A stretch of DNA of 64,000 nt from Ciona savignyi (lineage: Eukaryota; Chordata; Ascidiacea; Phlebobranchia; Cionidae): assembly GCA_000149265.1 (NCBI GenBank), contig CH003412.1, positions 722,837 through 786,836 of the forward strand, given 5' to 3'. Shown one piece after another: positions 32,731 through 45,822 of this stretch. The notes beneath the pieces were generated by a model. That model was not told the DNA's origin and made no database searches. It saw nothing but the letters and a program-made list of their open reading frames with translations. A program made the position numbers and the translations under genes. Position 1 is the stretch's first letter; every line of letters begins with the position of its first letter.

Positions 32731-35700
32731 TCAATTATAAACATCCCATAATATAGCAATCAAGATTCCCAAATGGCAGAGACATAAACATCCTATGTAC
32801 ACCCGTAAGCACAAGTGGTCGACATATCGTGCTACTGTTTTCCATTTATCTCCCATCGCAGATGCCAAACGGTTTTCTTTAATGTCACTATTGCGGTATC
32901 TTATGAAGTTGGATATTCTAAGGACGTCTTTGCTCATCAAACTAAGTTTCTTCGCTAATTCTTCAGTTAACAGTCGGAGAACATGGTCAGATTCGGATTC
33001 CTGGTCTGTAAAACGTACAGAATGTTCTTTATTTCTTAAACTCGGGCAATAAAAATAAATTTAAACGTTAAACTGCAGTTTATAGCCTCAGAAAAGTAAG
33101 TTTACTCCGAAAACATTATAGTACTTCCCATTTTTACCCATAATGTGACAAATGTGTGACCTATTATTTCACTTGATATATTTTAACATCAATGTCACCT
33201 TTCCCATCAGTTTGATATCCAGATTTCTTTAGACCAGCACCATTTAACCCGACCGACATGTAGTCCTGCTCAATGTTGTTCGTATTTATATCTTGGCTTG
33301 GACCAATATTAGAGTTTTCCACATCAACTTGTGTTGGTTTTTGACCAAAGCGTTTCTTTACGACACTGTCCTTCCATTTCTTCAAAAGATGTTTCACGAA
33401 TGCAATTGCTGTTTTCTATGTGTAACATAAACATAATAGCAATGTCATCATATGTCTGTCATAGCACAAATTTTTTTTAAATATACAAGTTTTAACATAT
33501 GTTTCAACCCGTGTCCGCATTTCAACCCAAACGCGTACAAGTAATAATCCACATAAGTATTAACCCATATATATTACCACCTACTTGTTTAAGCCCACAT
33601 AGGTTTCAACTCATATTGGGAATAATACAGATGTGTGTTAAAACCATTGGTTATTTAAAATGAAATAAATGTGGGTCCCAAACTTATTTGTGTTAAATGC
33701 TATGTACTTTGTCTACTCACATTAGAATTAAGTAGCTCTATGTCATCTTCTGTTATATGGTAATTTATCAGCTCCATGTATTGGCCGCAAAAGAACAGAC
33801 ATAGTTTGATCCAATATGGAATGTTCCGAAACTCAACTCTGTATACACCCTGTAAATTAAGTATTTGCTTTAGTTGAAAACAGAAAAAAAGTACCAAACT
33901 ACAGTCACGCCTATGGTTCAATCAAATAAATAGTGTAGGTATATTCACACATGGCCCCAAAACCCAATGTACCAATAACAAATTTTATTAAAAAAAGTCT
34001 TGGTAAAGAGCCCATCATGGGTTTGAAATTTTAAGACAGCAGAACTACGTTACCTTCTTTTCAGTCTCCTTCATCACAGCATCAGGTGGCATATGGTGGA
34101 GGTGGAGCACAAGAACAGTCATTATGATGTTTAAGCCAAGAAGTGCCATGCATAAAACGAAATATACGCCGAGGTAAGGACCGGCAGCTGCTGAAAACAT
34201 ATCCCCAACAGTCAGCAAGAACACCTGTTAGGGGTAATTTAAGTTTTCTTTCCATATGTTTTAGCAACAGATTGGGTTCCAGTTTGAATGTATGTGTGGC
34301 CAAATGGTTACTGCAACCGTTTTATATATAAAAAGATTTTTGTGATAAACACCTCATGGACTTAATCTGGTAAAAAATACCGGGTTTAATAGTTGTTGTA
34401 TGATCCTTTCAGTACATAGAAATATAAAAGAATGGCCCGGTATTGCATAAAATGGTCATATTCTGTTTTTCTGATATAAAATATGTTTGCTCTAGTTTTT
34501 GCCATGTGTAATGTTAAAGTTTGATGAATGAACTTTTTTCCAACTACTTAAAAACCCAGAAACATTTGTCGTTTATGCAATGTCTCATGTTGGAGGAATA
34601 GAATTTTCTCATTTTGACAATGACGATTAAAAAACTGTTGGTTTAATAGGTCTTAATATTAAGTTTAACACTGATATAGTTTACAGTGCTATTTTCACAT
34701 TTAAATACACAACAGTTCAGGGCCTTCTTTTCTATTATTATTTTTATGAAAACACTAACCCTCTGCTAACTAACTTTGTATTCCAAATTACCATGAATGT
34801 TAACAGGATAGTGATTTGTAGTCCAATCCTCTCTCCGCTGTCTGGTGGCAAGTAGAAGCCGAGCAACGAAATTGTCATCAACAAGAGAGCCGGAAACACC
34901 AAACTCTTTGATGATTTGAAAGATTTTTTAGATGAGGCTACTCAAAAAAGGATGAGAGATTTTGTACAGTGGGCAGATTACCTTGGTGAGTTATTGCGTT
35001 GCCTGTCATTTAAAAAGGTTGGTGGTTGCTAGCTAGGAAACTGTGTCCTTCGCAAAGCACTTAGCGGGACATCACTGAAACATGATGAAATATCACTCGT
35101 AACTCAATGGCGTGCGCAAGGTTTTCTGATGATTACCCATAAGAACACCTCTTGCATTTTCCCATTAAAGAAAATAAAACGAGTATCCTATCTTGTGTGC
35201 TAATACAGTTGAGTGTTCTATGTATGTTACCTGCAAATACAATGAAGTATTCCGCCTAAAATTGAACTGGTAGGTTATGGACGACCTGTAAATATACGGA
35301 GTACATAATTTACAACCTAAAGGTAATATCTACACCTATTTCATAAAAGGTCATGTTCTATGATACCCTTAGGTAGGATCTAACACAATCATATTCTATG
35401 ATACTCTTGCTATTTTATATATATTGGCATTTCCTTGTTTTATTAATACAGTAAAACCATCATTGCTTTATAAAAAAACATTTTAACTCAATAAAAAACA
35501 CATTTCAAACTTAATAACAAAGTGATTTTAAACTGCAACTTAATCAACAAACAGTAATAGAATTCGATTGGAAGTTATCTCCATCTCTATTGTCAATTCA
35601 TGATTATACAACACACTGCATAAGCTTCAGTAACCTGACTGTGGGTGTAAGGTAATCTGAACGTCCTTGCGTTTTCCCATTCACTGGGATAAACCAAAAT

Positions 35701-38700
35701 GCTTACCAATGAAGAGGTGTGATCCTTTTTCGATCAACATCCCTCACAGAAGAGAGAGGATTCATCGTGGCGTACTTTGGTTCTTCGTCATGATCATCTT
35801 CATGATCATCATGATCTTCTTCCGTCTCATCCAGTACATCCGCGTACAAAGTCGACTGAAGTGATTATGCAAGGAATTTCGGTCATGCATATTTTGCAAA
35901 TTATTTGCTGTGGTAATGATTGTGACTTAAGGTAATGATTGTGAGGCAAATGAAATCGGGTGTGGTAATGGGAACTTAGTGGTAATAGTTCTGGTCATAT
36001 GTTCAAACGAATAGTTTGGTGGGTTAGTGCATCACCTTTCAGTCGAAAGTTTGTTGCTGTCACCTAGTCCGTTGTGTCCATGGCGGGCACTAACGGATAT
36101 TGCCTGCCCCAAATGAATTAATGGGTTGTAATAAAACTAAAAGGAAAGTATTAATAATATACAACACACTGCAATAGCTCCAGTTACCCAACAGTGGATG
36201 TGATGTGCGATAATGATTGTGTTTCATGACCCACTCTCCAGCGTTTTCCAATTCATAAAACATGAAAATCAATATATTAAGGCTGAAGTGTTTTTAATAT
36301 AAAATGCAATGATCTCCTTTATCAGTGTATCTTTGCAGTAAAGTTAAAATAGTAATTAAAATAACAAAATGTTGTGTTGCTGAATGGTAACTGGGAGCCA
36401 CATTCATATACACTAAAACAACCCATCGCAGGTTCCTAACTTGTCCCTCATAAAAAAAATTATTTTTATCGTAGGGGCTAAAATAATATACTAAATTGAA
36501 GAAACCAATTTATCATAACACACTGAAACATCTCTGGTAACCCAGTGGTGTAATCTTATGATTACAAGGTAATCTAAAGATGGCCTGTGTGTTAACGGCC
36601 TTTGCTTATTTCCATTCATTGAAATAAATATAAATGTCCCGTCTCCTTCCTTTCAACATACATATTACAAACCAACCAGTTTCGAAGTCGAGATTTTATC
36701 TAACAGCCATTCCCCGGAGCCAACAAAATAATTTGCAATTTCATCATTCAGTAGTTTGTCCGTTCGTTTTGTCATAAGGTCAAGTTTTGAACTTGGAAAA
36801 GACCAAGAGGTAAATGATAGTTTGCATTCCTGTGAAATAATTTGTCGCAATTAAATTTTATACATCCTGTCTCAGGATAACCTTGGGTTATTTAAATGGG
36901 CACAGAGTATCTTCAGACTACATTCATGTTTTTGTGGTAACATGCAAACAACAATTTATACAAGTATACATAATTTCCATTTTAATTTCAGGTACAATAA
37001 GACAGGGATTTTTAAGCCCAAGCACACCTCGCTCAGGCCTAGTGTAAACAGCGTTTTAAACCCAAGCACTCCTCACACAACATCAGTGTAGACAGGATTG
37101 AAGTGTTACCTGTTTATCAAATGGAAATAATGCGATGTTCACAACACAGGTAGTCTCATATGCTGTTGGTTGTGAAAAACCAACCGTCCCATTGTAATCC
37201 ACAACAACATACGGAATTCTTGGAGTGTATGTACTTGTCCCAGTTTCCTCATAAAGAACGATATCCGGAAACCAGACTGCTGTAGCCGGCAGTGAAACTG
37301 AAAATTAAAATGGTTATGTCCCTGTAAGGTTCCATAGGAAACAGGTTCTGTCCCTAAATATTGGAGACTTAAAAACACAGCAAAATGTTAAAATAGTAAT
37401 ACGGCTATAGTTTAATTCATTATATTGTGTAGGTATATTTAGACATTGCCAGCACACCTAACGTACGAAAAAAATATTTTAAATAAAAATTATTACACAC
37501 CCAGCCCAAGATTTAAGATCTTTATATCAATTTTGGTTTACATTTAACAGAAGTTTGTAAAAGTATGCTCGTACTTGTTTTTAATCCATTATAATCTTTG
37601 GGGTCCCATGATAAGAAGTCATCTCTCCAATAAATTCGCAGTCTAACCAGACTCGATAAGATTTGATCTTTTTCATTTAGATTCAGCACCTGTTTTCAAG
37701 GGGAAAATTGTCGATTTATAATATAATAGGTATTTAAGGTCTTAATCCTACACAACACACTGTAATAGCCCAAGTAACTCGACGGTGGGCAGAAGTAATC
37801 TGACGATTGCCCGTGTTAACGCTCCATGTGTTTTCCTGTTCTTGGGGAAGCAGGAATATCCTATCTTATCTCTTGAAACAGCTATGGTTCTAAGAATACG
37901 TATGTGGTGGCCTACATCTATGCGATAAATCTACCTGTATATAGGACAAATCAACTTGCACCAAAACTTGCTCGTTATAATTTCGTACAGGTCGTATTTT
38001 CCTGTCGTAGGCTGGATAAACAATGCTGGTATCAATTCTGTATGCGTTTTTTGGAATGTCCAGTGTATTTGGTTAGATATATGCTACATAGCGTAAAAAA
38101 CGCTAATGTGTGACTGTTGTTTGCGTGCATTTGTGTAGGTTTTGTAGTTATGGTATGGATGAAGCGCTATTGTATAACGGTGAGTCATGTTGGGTAAAAA
38201 TACGAGTTATGAGAGTAAAATAAAAGCCGAGTCATTCTGTTGTACAAAAAAGGAATAATATTAGGCAAATATGCAATTTTAACTGCGTATATCATAAAAC
38301 GTGTTTGGTGCCATTTTTGCCGAAGCTAGTTTCGTATTGGCAGAGAGCCGAAAGGTTGATCAAAACCATTCGCTCGCTAGATGGTTCTCCTGTGGTAGGC
38401 ACTTATTAGCACAAATCGCTCGAACCCAGTAGATTAATGGGTTTCACTTAAACTTAAGGGATGTCTAAAGCGTATACAACATTCTAAACAATTGCTTGAT
38501 AATCCGATGACGGCGCGAGGTAATCTAAAGATTACCCGTGTGAGGACGCTTCCTTAAGTGAGCGCAAGGTAATCTAACGATTTTGTGTGTGATAAATCGC
38601 CGTGCGGTTTGCCATTTAAATAGATAGTACATGAATATCCTATATATTTGTGCGTTGGCTTACATACCCTTGCGAATAAACAAATCGAATTTTAATTTCT

Positions 38701-39750
38701 TTTCTTCATTCATTCCTATGTTAGATATATTCCCGGCCAGAACTTTGTGGTAGACATGATCGTTATCAAGACCTTGGCTTCCGCTCGATGAAGAACCTCC
38801 AGCCTTTAAACGTTAGTAAACTATCACATATAGGTTGTTTTTTTGCATTAATTACTAGACTCAGTTTTGAACCTCAATTGGGTCATTGATAAAGTGTATT
38901 TATTGTATATAATTCATTATATCGAAACCCTCCGCTTAATTAGTAGGGATAGGATAGGATAGGATATTCATCTTTATCCCCGTGAATGGGAAAACCAAGG
39001 GGGTTAACACACGGGCAATCGTCAGATCACCTCGCGCCCATCGTCGGGTTACCAGAGCTATTGCAGTGTGTTGTATATGATAGACACGTTCCTTCAATTT
39101 GGTAGAACCCATTAATCCGCTGGGTTCAGGCAATGTCCGTAAAGTGCCTTGCCCAAGGACACAACCGACTAGCTAGCGACCAGTTTCGCACCTGCAACCT
39201 TTCGATTGAAAGGCGACGCACTTAACCGTTAGACCAACAGGCCGGACATAGTCTTTTGTGTCCTTGTCAATACCTTCAGCGGACATCACCTTGACCCAGT
39301 GGATTATTGGATTCTATCAAAACTAGCCGGAATGTTTCAATCATACACAACATACTGCAAAAGCTTCTCTAAGTTAAAACAGAAAGAAGAACAATAGACC
39401 ATGTTACTCAGCTTCTTTTTATTAAAAAATATATTTCCCTTACTGTGATTTTATTTGAATTGCGTAGATAAGCCAAATATATTTGTTTTAAATAATGTGA
39501 GTTAATGTTGTCTTTGTTATAACAAGGGTTACTTAATGTGAGTTAATGTTGTCTTTGTTATAACAAGGGTTAAAATATCTTTTAACAAGGCTTTTTATTA
39601 AATCACAATCGTGATACAAAACATTTTTATCAGACTCACTTGACTAATTCCGGCAAGACCTACTTTCGATGCGGTTTTTCCACCTTTTCCTGCTCTCGTC
39701 ACAGCAAAAATTAACGATAGTAAAGTGCACTTTGATATTACACAACGCAT
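32731..39750 (-). CDS. Nicotinic acetylcholine receptor-like Cys-loop channel subunit, 11 exons
   Basis: Exons on the minus strand: 39750-39640, 38803-38668, 37689-37575, 37297-37110, 36829-36677, 35855-35707, 34903-34792, 34224-34054, 33849-33717, 33408-33199 and 33005-32731, about 583 residues. A signal peptide (MRCVISKCTLLSLIFAVTRA) opens the protein. LNEKDQILSSL, WRDDFLSWDPKDYNG and WFPDIVLY (129-136) are nicotinic landmarks. The Cys loop is C171-C185 with FPFD inside. M1 follows LHC284 (FYLPPDSGERI at its end), M2 is ITILLTFMVFLLTVGDMF with the cation-type GE before it, and M3 and a C-terminal M4 are present. Loop C lacks the vicinal Cys pair and has an acidic His-containing run (243-259), so this is a non-alpha, divergent subunit. 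The join of exons 2 and 3 is one base out of phase in my reading; the other joins fit. Confidence 0.88.
33480..33716. repeat. Degenerate short repeats in a receptor intron
   Basis: Imperfect steps of about 25 bp with cores such as 'tttcaacc(c)', 'ttaacccatat' and 'ttaagcccacat' run through 33487-33640. I can name no family. Confidence 0.35.
35005..35182 (+). repeat. tRNA-derived SINE, plus orientation, 5' truncated
   Basis: It starts in 'ctagctaggaaactgtgtccttcgcaaagcacttagcgg' and ends 'ccattaaagaaaataaaacgagtatcctatc', the (TATCC) tail of the family. Receptor intron. Confidence 0.65.
36010..36270 (+). repeat. tRNA-derived SINE, plus orientation
   Basis: The head 'tttggtgggttagtgcatcacctttcagtcgaaagtttgttgc' shows the A-box region (ggttagtgc), followed by the usual body (aacacactgcaatagctccag, 'gtaatgattgtg', 'ccaattcataaaacatg'). 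Receptor intron. Confidence 0.65.
37738..37870 (+). repeat. tRNA-derived SINE, plus orientation, 3' half
   Basis: 'aatcctacacaacacactgtaatagcccaagtaactcgacggtgggc', then 'aagtaatctgacgattgcccgtgttaacgc', 'gtgttttcctgttcttgggg' and 'atatcctatcttatctc'. Receptor intron. Confidence 0.65.
38362..38645 (+). repeat. tRNA-derived SINE, plus orientation, with a duplicated middle
   Basis: The family order is recognisable, but the 'gcgaggtaatctaaagattacccgtgtgaggacgc' block recurs as 'gcgcaaggtaatctaacgattttgtgtgtgat', so the copy carries an internal duplication. Lies just downstream of receptor exon 2. Confidence 0.6.
38946..39245 (-). repeat. tRNA-derived SINE, nearly full length (best copy in the window)
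   Basis: Read on the minus strand it starts ccggcctgttggtctaacgg, whose TGGTCTAACGG fits the Pol III A box (TRGYNNANNNG). It then shows a diverged B-box region (ttgcaggtgcgaaact) and the body with ccttgggcaaggcac and cacactgcaatagctctgg. It ends in a tail of four TATCC repeats (plus strand ggataggataggatagga). Length is about 300 bp. Confidence 0.85.
39492..39575. repeat. Direct tandem duplication of a 42-bp unit
   Basis: The unit taatgtgagttaatgttgtc...aacaagggtta occurs twice in a row with no visible difference except the join, so it is a recent duplication. It lies in receptor intron 1. Confidence 0.8.
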
Positions 39751-40690
39751 GTTGCACTCATATATAAAAAGGGCGATGTAGTTCAGATTTTCACCTGTTC
39801 ATTAGGATGAAAAGTACCACAGCGGATACCTAAGTTAAATCAGATGTATTTGTGCTCAATGGGATGTACTTATGCTAAAAGAATACCACACTGCAATGGG
39901 GCGGTAACCCAACAGTGGTTGCATGGTAATCTGACTATTATTTCTGACTATATTATAAGTACCCTTGCAATAATCCAATTACAGAGATGAATATCTTGTT
40001 CTTAAAAACATGAATATGTTATTCTTAAAGCTAAAGATAAAATAATCATCTAACTTAAATACTACTTTCTGCAAATAGCTGTATACGAATAAATAAAACA
40101 AAACAACATATCTAAGATGAGGGTAAGACGTACCAGGACCCCTGCATAACTTACTATAGTAAAAAAACGGCCTAACTCGAATTACAGAGAAATATACTCT
40201 AATAGCCTATACTTATGTTTATACTTTAAACAAAAGCGATATATACTCTGTAAATGAGAGAATGCGAACTGAAATAAATATTGATGAGCGTTTTGCATAA
40301 TATTGTGTTAATTGACCAAGATTGTTTGTTTATGACTGTGGTATCGTGGGAAAGACTTCGTAATGTATTTTGGTTGTTTTAGGGGTTCTTTTAAGATTTA
40401 TATGTTTTATGTCCCATAAAAGCGGCGTTATCACAAGGAAATTCGGCGAATTACTTTAGTGCCCACCGTCAGGTTATCGGAGAAACTGCAGAGTGCATAT
40501 AGTGTTCTATAAAATTGAAACGCTGTTTTAGTTTTAGCAGTTAGAGCCCATTAAAACACTGGCATCGGGCGACGTCCGCTACGTGTATAGGCTCAGAACA
40601 CAACCATTAAGTGAGACTACCTTAGGTAGTGACCAGTTTTGATCCTATCAACCTTTCGGCTGAATGGCTACGCACTAACCAACTATAGGC

Positions 40691-40906
40691 CAGAGGTCGA
40701 CAACCTTTTGTATTTAAAGAATTATTTTATCTGATGCTTAATTCACAAAAAAAGAATACTGGGAGCCGCAAAACTATTAAAATTTTCGTAATAAAAGGAA
40801 AACAACACTGTGAGATAAAATACGCTAGTGTGCTTCTGTTTGTTTTATTTATGCATCGGTATTAAACATATTAAGCATTATTAAGCAGGTTGCCGACCCA
40901 TGCACT
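40691..40906. mobile_element. hAT-like MITE (ends in ggtcg(a/g)caacct)
   Basis: The left end cagaggtcgacaaccttttg and the right end aagcaggttgccgaccca pair as imperfect inverted repeats (GGTCGrCAACCT). The CAGRGGTCGGCAACC form is typical of hAT MITEs. No clean target duplication found. Confidence 0.6.
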
Positions 40907-43900
40907 AAGCTAATCGACCGGATTCATATCCTTTATATACATATATACTATTATATATATATACGTGTCTTTAAAAAGGCAAACAAAAGAAAAACAAGCA
41001 AAAAAATCCAATTTTTTACATTGTTATTTTGTAATTTAATGGGTGTGTAAATCATTTAATGTTCAGTTAAATAAATATTGTAATAATGTAAAGTTGGGGC
41101 CTATATAGACGGTGCATTTTTTAACTTTTTTTAAATTTTGGCTACATTTTAAGTGTGTGTGTATTTTTAATTATTATTTTTTTGGTAGGAAAAACAAAAA
41201 ATAACTAAATTAAAACATTAGGCTACAGTTGCAAAGCATGTTTTTGTAGATATAAATAAAATGTTAATTCAGTTAAATTAGACAAAGCATGTAGTTCCTG
41301 CAATGTTTTTCTAATCAGTTTGTAAAACAGAAATAATGCTGAGAAAGGTGTCAACTCTCATTTTTTTCGTTTTTAATCGGATACAAAATGTAAATATTCC
41401 TAGGAGACACGACCAGTCAATATCAGTCGGGCTTGTTTACAAGGCAATTTTAAACTGTATGCGGCGTCCTTAAATGTCCACTAGCTTCGACTACTGGAAT
41501 GTGGATATTATAGTCATCTAATAAACTAACAGTTATAAATCCGTTAGTGCAGTACTAAAATAAAAGAGCAAAACTGAAAGTATTTAAAGGACAGAAGCAA
41601 TAATCATATGACAGTATGGTTTTGCTGAGTAACAATGGTGGTAAATCTCCAATGTTTTGTATGGTTGTAAGCAGCGTGTGCTATCCGCTCAAATATTTTA
41701 AGTAAAGATTTTGAAGTTTTGAGTTAAGGTTGCAGATCCAAGCTTTAATGTTAAATTATGAAAAATTCTAAAAGTTTGTTTCGGATTTTTCCGTTGATCA
41801 TTATTTCTCTCCTTCGTATTACAGATTTCCCTTGATATTTTCCGGACATTAACCATGTATAAATCTTTCAATTTAGATTTTCCCATTATCTAATATTAAG
41901 TGCAAGCAGATTGTTTTCATATGCCGATACGGAATTTAATATGCTAATGCCTGTAGCCTAAAGAACCCTTTGATATTTAGGATATGATCGGATATTCATG
42001 TATCTCCACATGAATTGGGAAAACGTAAGGGTTGTTATCACAAGGACATACGTTAGATTACCTCGCGATTATGTAAGGGATTGCTTTCACTTGAGTAGTC
42101 TTCAGATTACCTCGCGCCCATCATGATCGAAGCGTTCTTATTTAAGTAGAACCAATAAATCAACTGGACACCCACCAAGCTATTTGGTTGGGCTATTTAA
42201 CCCCTGGAACAGTGGGATATTTATATTAAAGATATTCTTGTTGTATTTTTGTTCACAGTTTAGATTGGAGCTAACCGTTCTCTCTAAGGAAACTGCATGG
42301 TTCAGTAATCGTAACCTACTTGTCGTATGTGTAGTAATCGTTTAGGAGGTCTTCAACTGATTATCTCCCTATCTCTCCAATGCAAACTGACCTCACAAAA
42401 ATCCGTACATCGGCAACTTTTTCTCAACAAAACAGCTAGCAGATGCACAATCAACACCTTTATTTCACAAGTCACTGATCCACTATTACAAAACTTTACT
42501 GCCAAACGAGAACACCGGCGCACAGCCTAGGCACATGCTGCTTTCAACCAAAGAAACTTTGGGAATCACCACCAGTATAACTCAGTAAAACACTCGTTTA
42601 AAAACAATGACTAGGCCTAAGCGATACCACTTGACACATCCTGTCGCGCATAGAGTTCTTAATTAGTTATACGTCATCTATAGCCTACTGGTATGTGTGA
42701 TAATCGTAGCCTAAATATAGACAAAACTATATACAATTATCGAAAGTGCGCTTAATATTTCTTTGACGGCATTAAGTGGTGTGTGGTAGACGACGGTCGC
42801 TCTACTGGGGAAATCAGGAATGGTTTTGCCAATGACGTTTAAACTATTTCAGTGAACATTTATGACCTTTAGACAGCCTAATATATATATTTCAAGTTGC
42901 TAAACATCTTAAACTAGACTATATGTAATCATTCAAACGATACTTTATATATTTATGTTTTTATATATTATTAAATAGCCTGATCGTACATGGGCTTATC
43001 GATTATATGCTTTCCGCACTAAGTCGCATTTTCATATGATTGGAAAAACGATGAGCGTTAAGGCATAGTAATCACACTGTACCATTAAATATGAGATGTT
43101 GAAAGATCATTTATTTATCTTAACGATTGCATTAACTGAACCGTGCCAGAAGTATAATAGCTGTATTGCCGTAGAAGTGTGCGGTTTGGAGTGATAACCA
43201 CATCTTTCAGTTAATAATAATAGTGCTCGTTCAAAGAGAAACAATATAATTAGAATTCGGTGTAGCCAAGTTCGAGGAAAGTTTACGAAATTTAAGGAAG
43301 TTGTATTGTCTGATACATAAAATAAAATTAGACCGGAGTAAGATATTATTTTGAAGCATGTGTTAGGAAATAGAATTAGGCGAGAATGCGATATCGTTTT
43401 AAAAGCAGGATACGAGAGTATGTGTTGTTACGTCTTCATCGAAAACCTAGATATATTGTGGTAGGATAATCGTATAGTTTATCTAATGATTTCTGCAAAT
43501 CCGCTTTGTATAGATACTACTGTCGACATCAATACCACAGCAGCTTAGAGTAAAAATAATTACTTGTATACTCAATGTTCGATATTTGATTGATTTTATA
43601 TCTGTCACACATGAAAACCACAAGCTCCCTGCAGATAAGATCCCAGTGGTTTTGTGTTATCGAACAATGGTGTATAAACAAAATTGATTTACACTAAAAT
43701 GAACATTTTATTTTATTAACTGACTTATACCGTATATGGAGCCAATTAAAACGACTACGAAAGTATAGCACTATATTAAATTAAAGTGTAGATACCAAGC
43801 GCTTACTCTAGTTCTAATCATAAACCTAAAACTAAGTAAATCGGAAACGGCCAAAGAAGTTCGTAATACAAGTTGTGGCGGCATATTTAGAGTGAGGTAT

Positions 43901-45334
43901 TCTGGAAAAGAGAACGCGGTTGTAAAACTGACCTATTTTTTTTTGTCTTACACTTCCGTATACCCGTAAATATCTTTCGCTATTGATTTTCATAAATAAT
44001 GAACAAGTTTTCTCTTTGTCGGCGTGCTGCTTTACTCCCACTTTTTCGTGTATATCATTAACACGTGGCAGCCTTATATAGAAGATCGGTGGTATGACGT
44101 ATAATGTTGTGTGGTGACTGTTATACTAACCACATTTTGTAACTGAATTCTTTATTTAAGTTGCTTTCATAGCATCAAGTGGAGTTTTGAAATGGAACTT
44201 TGCAACGACAAAACGTCTGCGTAGCCAAGAAATTAATTTTTAATAAGATACGCTATCAGGACTTTTGACCGTAATTGATAAAGCTTGGAAGAAAGTAAGT
44301 GGTACAGGGATTAGCGGTGAGTTTAGTTCGCCAGAGGCACTAGTAACCCAATGGGAAGGATTATCACGTGGGCCACCCTCGAACTATTGAAGGTCTATAC
44401 ATTAATCAATGTTCTGATGAGTTTATTGTTTGAAGTTGTATCCTTTACACTGTTTTAGTAAGACTAGACACAATCCCAGACAGTTCAGTAATGAACCGCG
44501 ACACATTGCGTGGTCGCATCAGTTTAATAACGACCTACTAAACCGACAACATACCAATGCACTCTTATGCATACGGCTTTGACTATTTAAGAGTAATGGA
44601 TTTGTTTAAGCAAGATAAGACCGTTAAGAAGCTTGTAGGCCTGCAATGAGGATTTAATAACAGCTAATTAGACGGGCCTCGCATGTATTTTGCATGGGCA
44701 CAAAATAAATCAATTGCAATTGCCCGCAATTTAGAATTTCGATTAATCAAGTTTAATTTACCACAATGACAGCCTTTATAAATACCAGCCCTTTGCGTGT
44801 ACATTTTAATTCAGGTTTGCAGCAGGACTGGAGTGAATGGAACCACACTCATTTTTTAACATTACTTTATTTATTTGTTTCACTAGGTCACTGCTTGTAT
44901 ATAAAAAAAACTGTTTTGCCTTGTATAAAATTGGAGGCAAATACAACCGATGCTCGCTATTATAGGAATACTCAGTAAGTGCACTCTGTACTTTTTGTTA
45001 ATTAGCTCAGCAGTTTGATTAATTAGCATAAATGCATTAAAGCTTATACTGAACGCATTGATACGTTTACAAGTTTCTGTGTTTGTAGCAGCATGATCTG
45101 TCCCTTTTGTTGCATTTTAGGCAACAAACGACGCCGTTGTAATAATCAATTAGAGTAAATTCAAGCAGTGATAACTTTTAGTGCAAATGCAAGTTTGGCA
45201 CATTCGCAAAAGTTGTTACTTTTTTAATGTACTGTTATTGTTGAACAATTTGCAAGAAAATCCACAGTACAAGATTTATACATGGTTATCGTCGGATAAC
45301 TTGCTAGGATAATCCACAATAAAATGGGATAACA

Positions 45335-45612
45335 TAGGATAGGATAGGATATTCATGTTCATCCCAGTGGATGGTAAAACATACGGCCCGTTAACACATG
45401 GGCAATCATCAAATCACCTCGCACCCGACTTTGGGTTACCGGGTCTATTACGGTATGTTGTGTACGATTTAGACTTATTTTCAATTTACTAGAACCCATT
45501 ATCCTTTATGGCAAAGTACACTAAGTGCCTTACCCAAAGACACAGCCGAATGCCCAGTGACCTGTTTTGAACCTTCAACCACAAATCCACCATATGCCAA
45601 TCAGTCGAACAA
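45335..45612 (-). repeat. tRNA-derived SINE, minus orientation
   Basis: It begins with tail repeats 'ataggataggataggatattcatg' on the plus strand, then 'gcaatcatcaaatcacctcgcacccgac', 'agaacccattatcc', 'gtgccttacccaaagacacagccg' and a worn tRNA-like head (ccaatcagtcgaac). It lies about 200 bp before the GPCR start. Confidence 0.7.
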
Positions 45613-45822
45613 ATAACTAGTAAGAAAAATGCACATTAAACATTTTTTTTGCCTTTATCTGTCACAAAACCTCTCACTATAAAAAGTAAAAAGCTGTACT
45701 GATATCATAAGTAAAATTACCTACATTTTTGATTAGCTTACAGTGACAAATTTCCATTTTCAGTCTCCCTTTGTGGCGCCTTATTAGCCCAGGAAAGCCG
45801 ACCCTGCGACCTTCAGTTCACC

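Larger units (their letters stand above)
39751..45770. other. Gene-poor 6-kb spacer between the receptor and the GPCR
   Basis: No exon I can support on either strand. It contains SINE pieces (39880-39985; 40440-40690; 41985-42175; 45335-45610), one hAT-like MITE (40691-40906) and AT-rich sequence with TA runs (for example 40934-40965). Regulatory DNA for either neighbouring receptor could lie here, but nothing specific is visible. Confidence 0.5.

Noticed and set aside
34895..34985. Plus-strand open stretch reading LFDDLKDFLDEATQKRMRDFVQWADYLG followed by a GT, like an exon
   Set aside because: It overlaps the phase-matched minus-strand receptor exon 7 and its acceptor, and I found no neighbouring plus-strand exons.
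35667..35864. Plus-strand ORF with a hydrophobic MIIFMIIMIFF stretch, like a small membrane protein
   Set aside because: It is the antisense of receptor exon 6: the minus-strand D/E/H run reads as hydrophobic residues on the other strand.
44766..44978. Upstream exon of the GPCR from the ORF starting MTAFINTSPL
   Set aside because: No signal peptide, no donor in a fitting phase, and no family resemblance.
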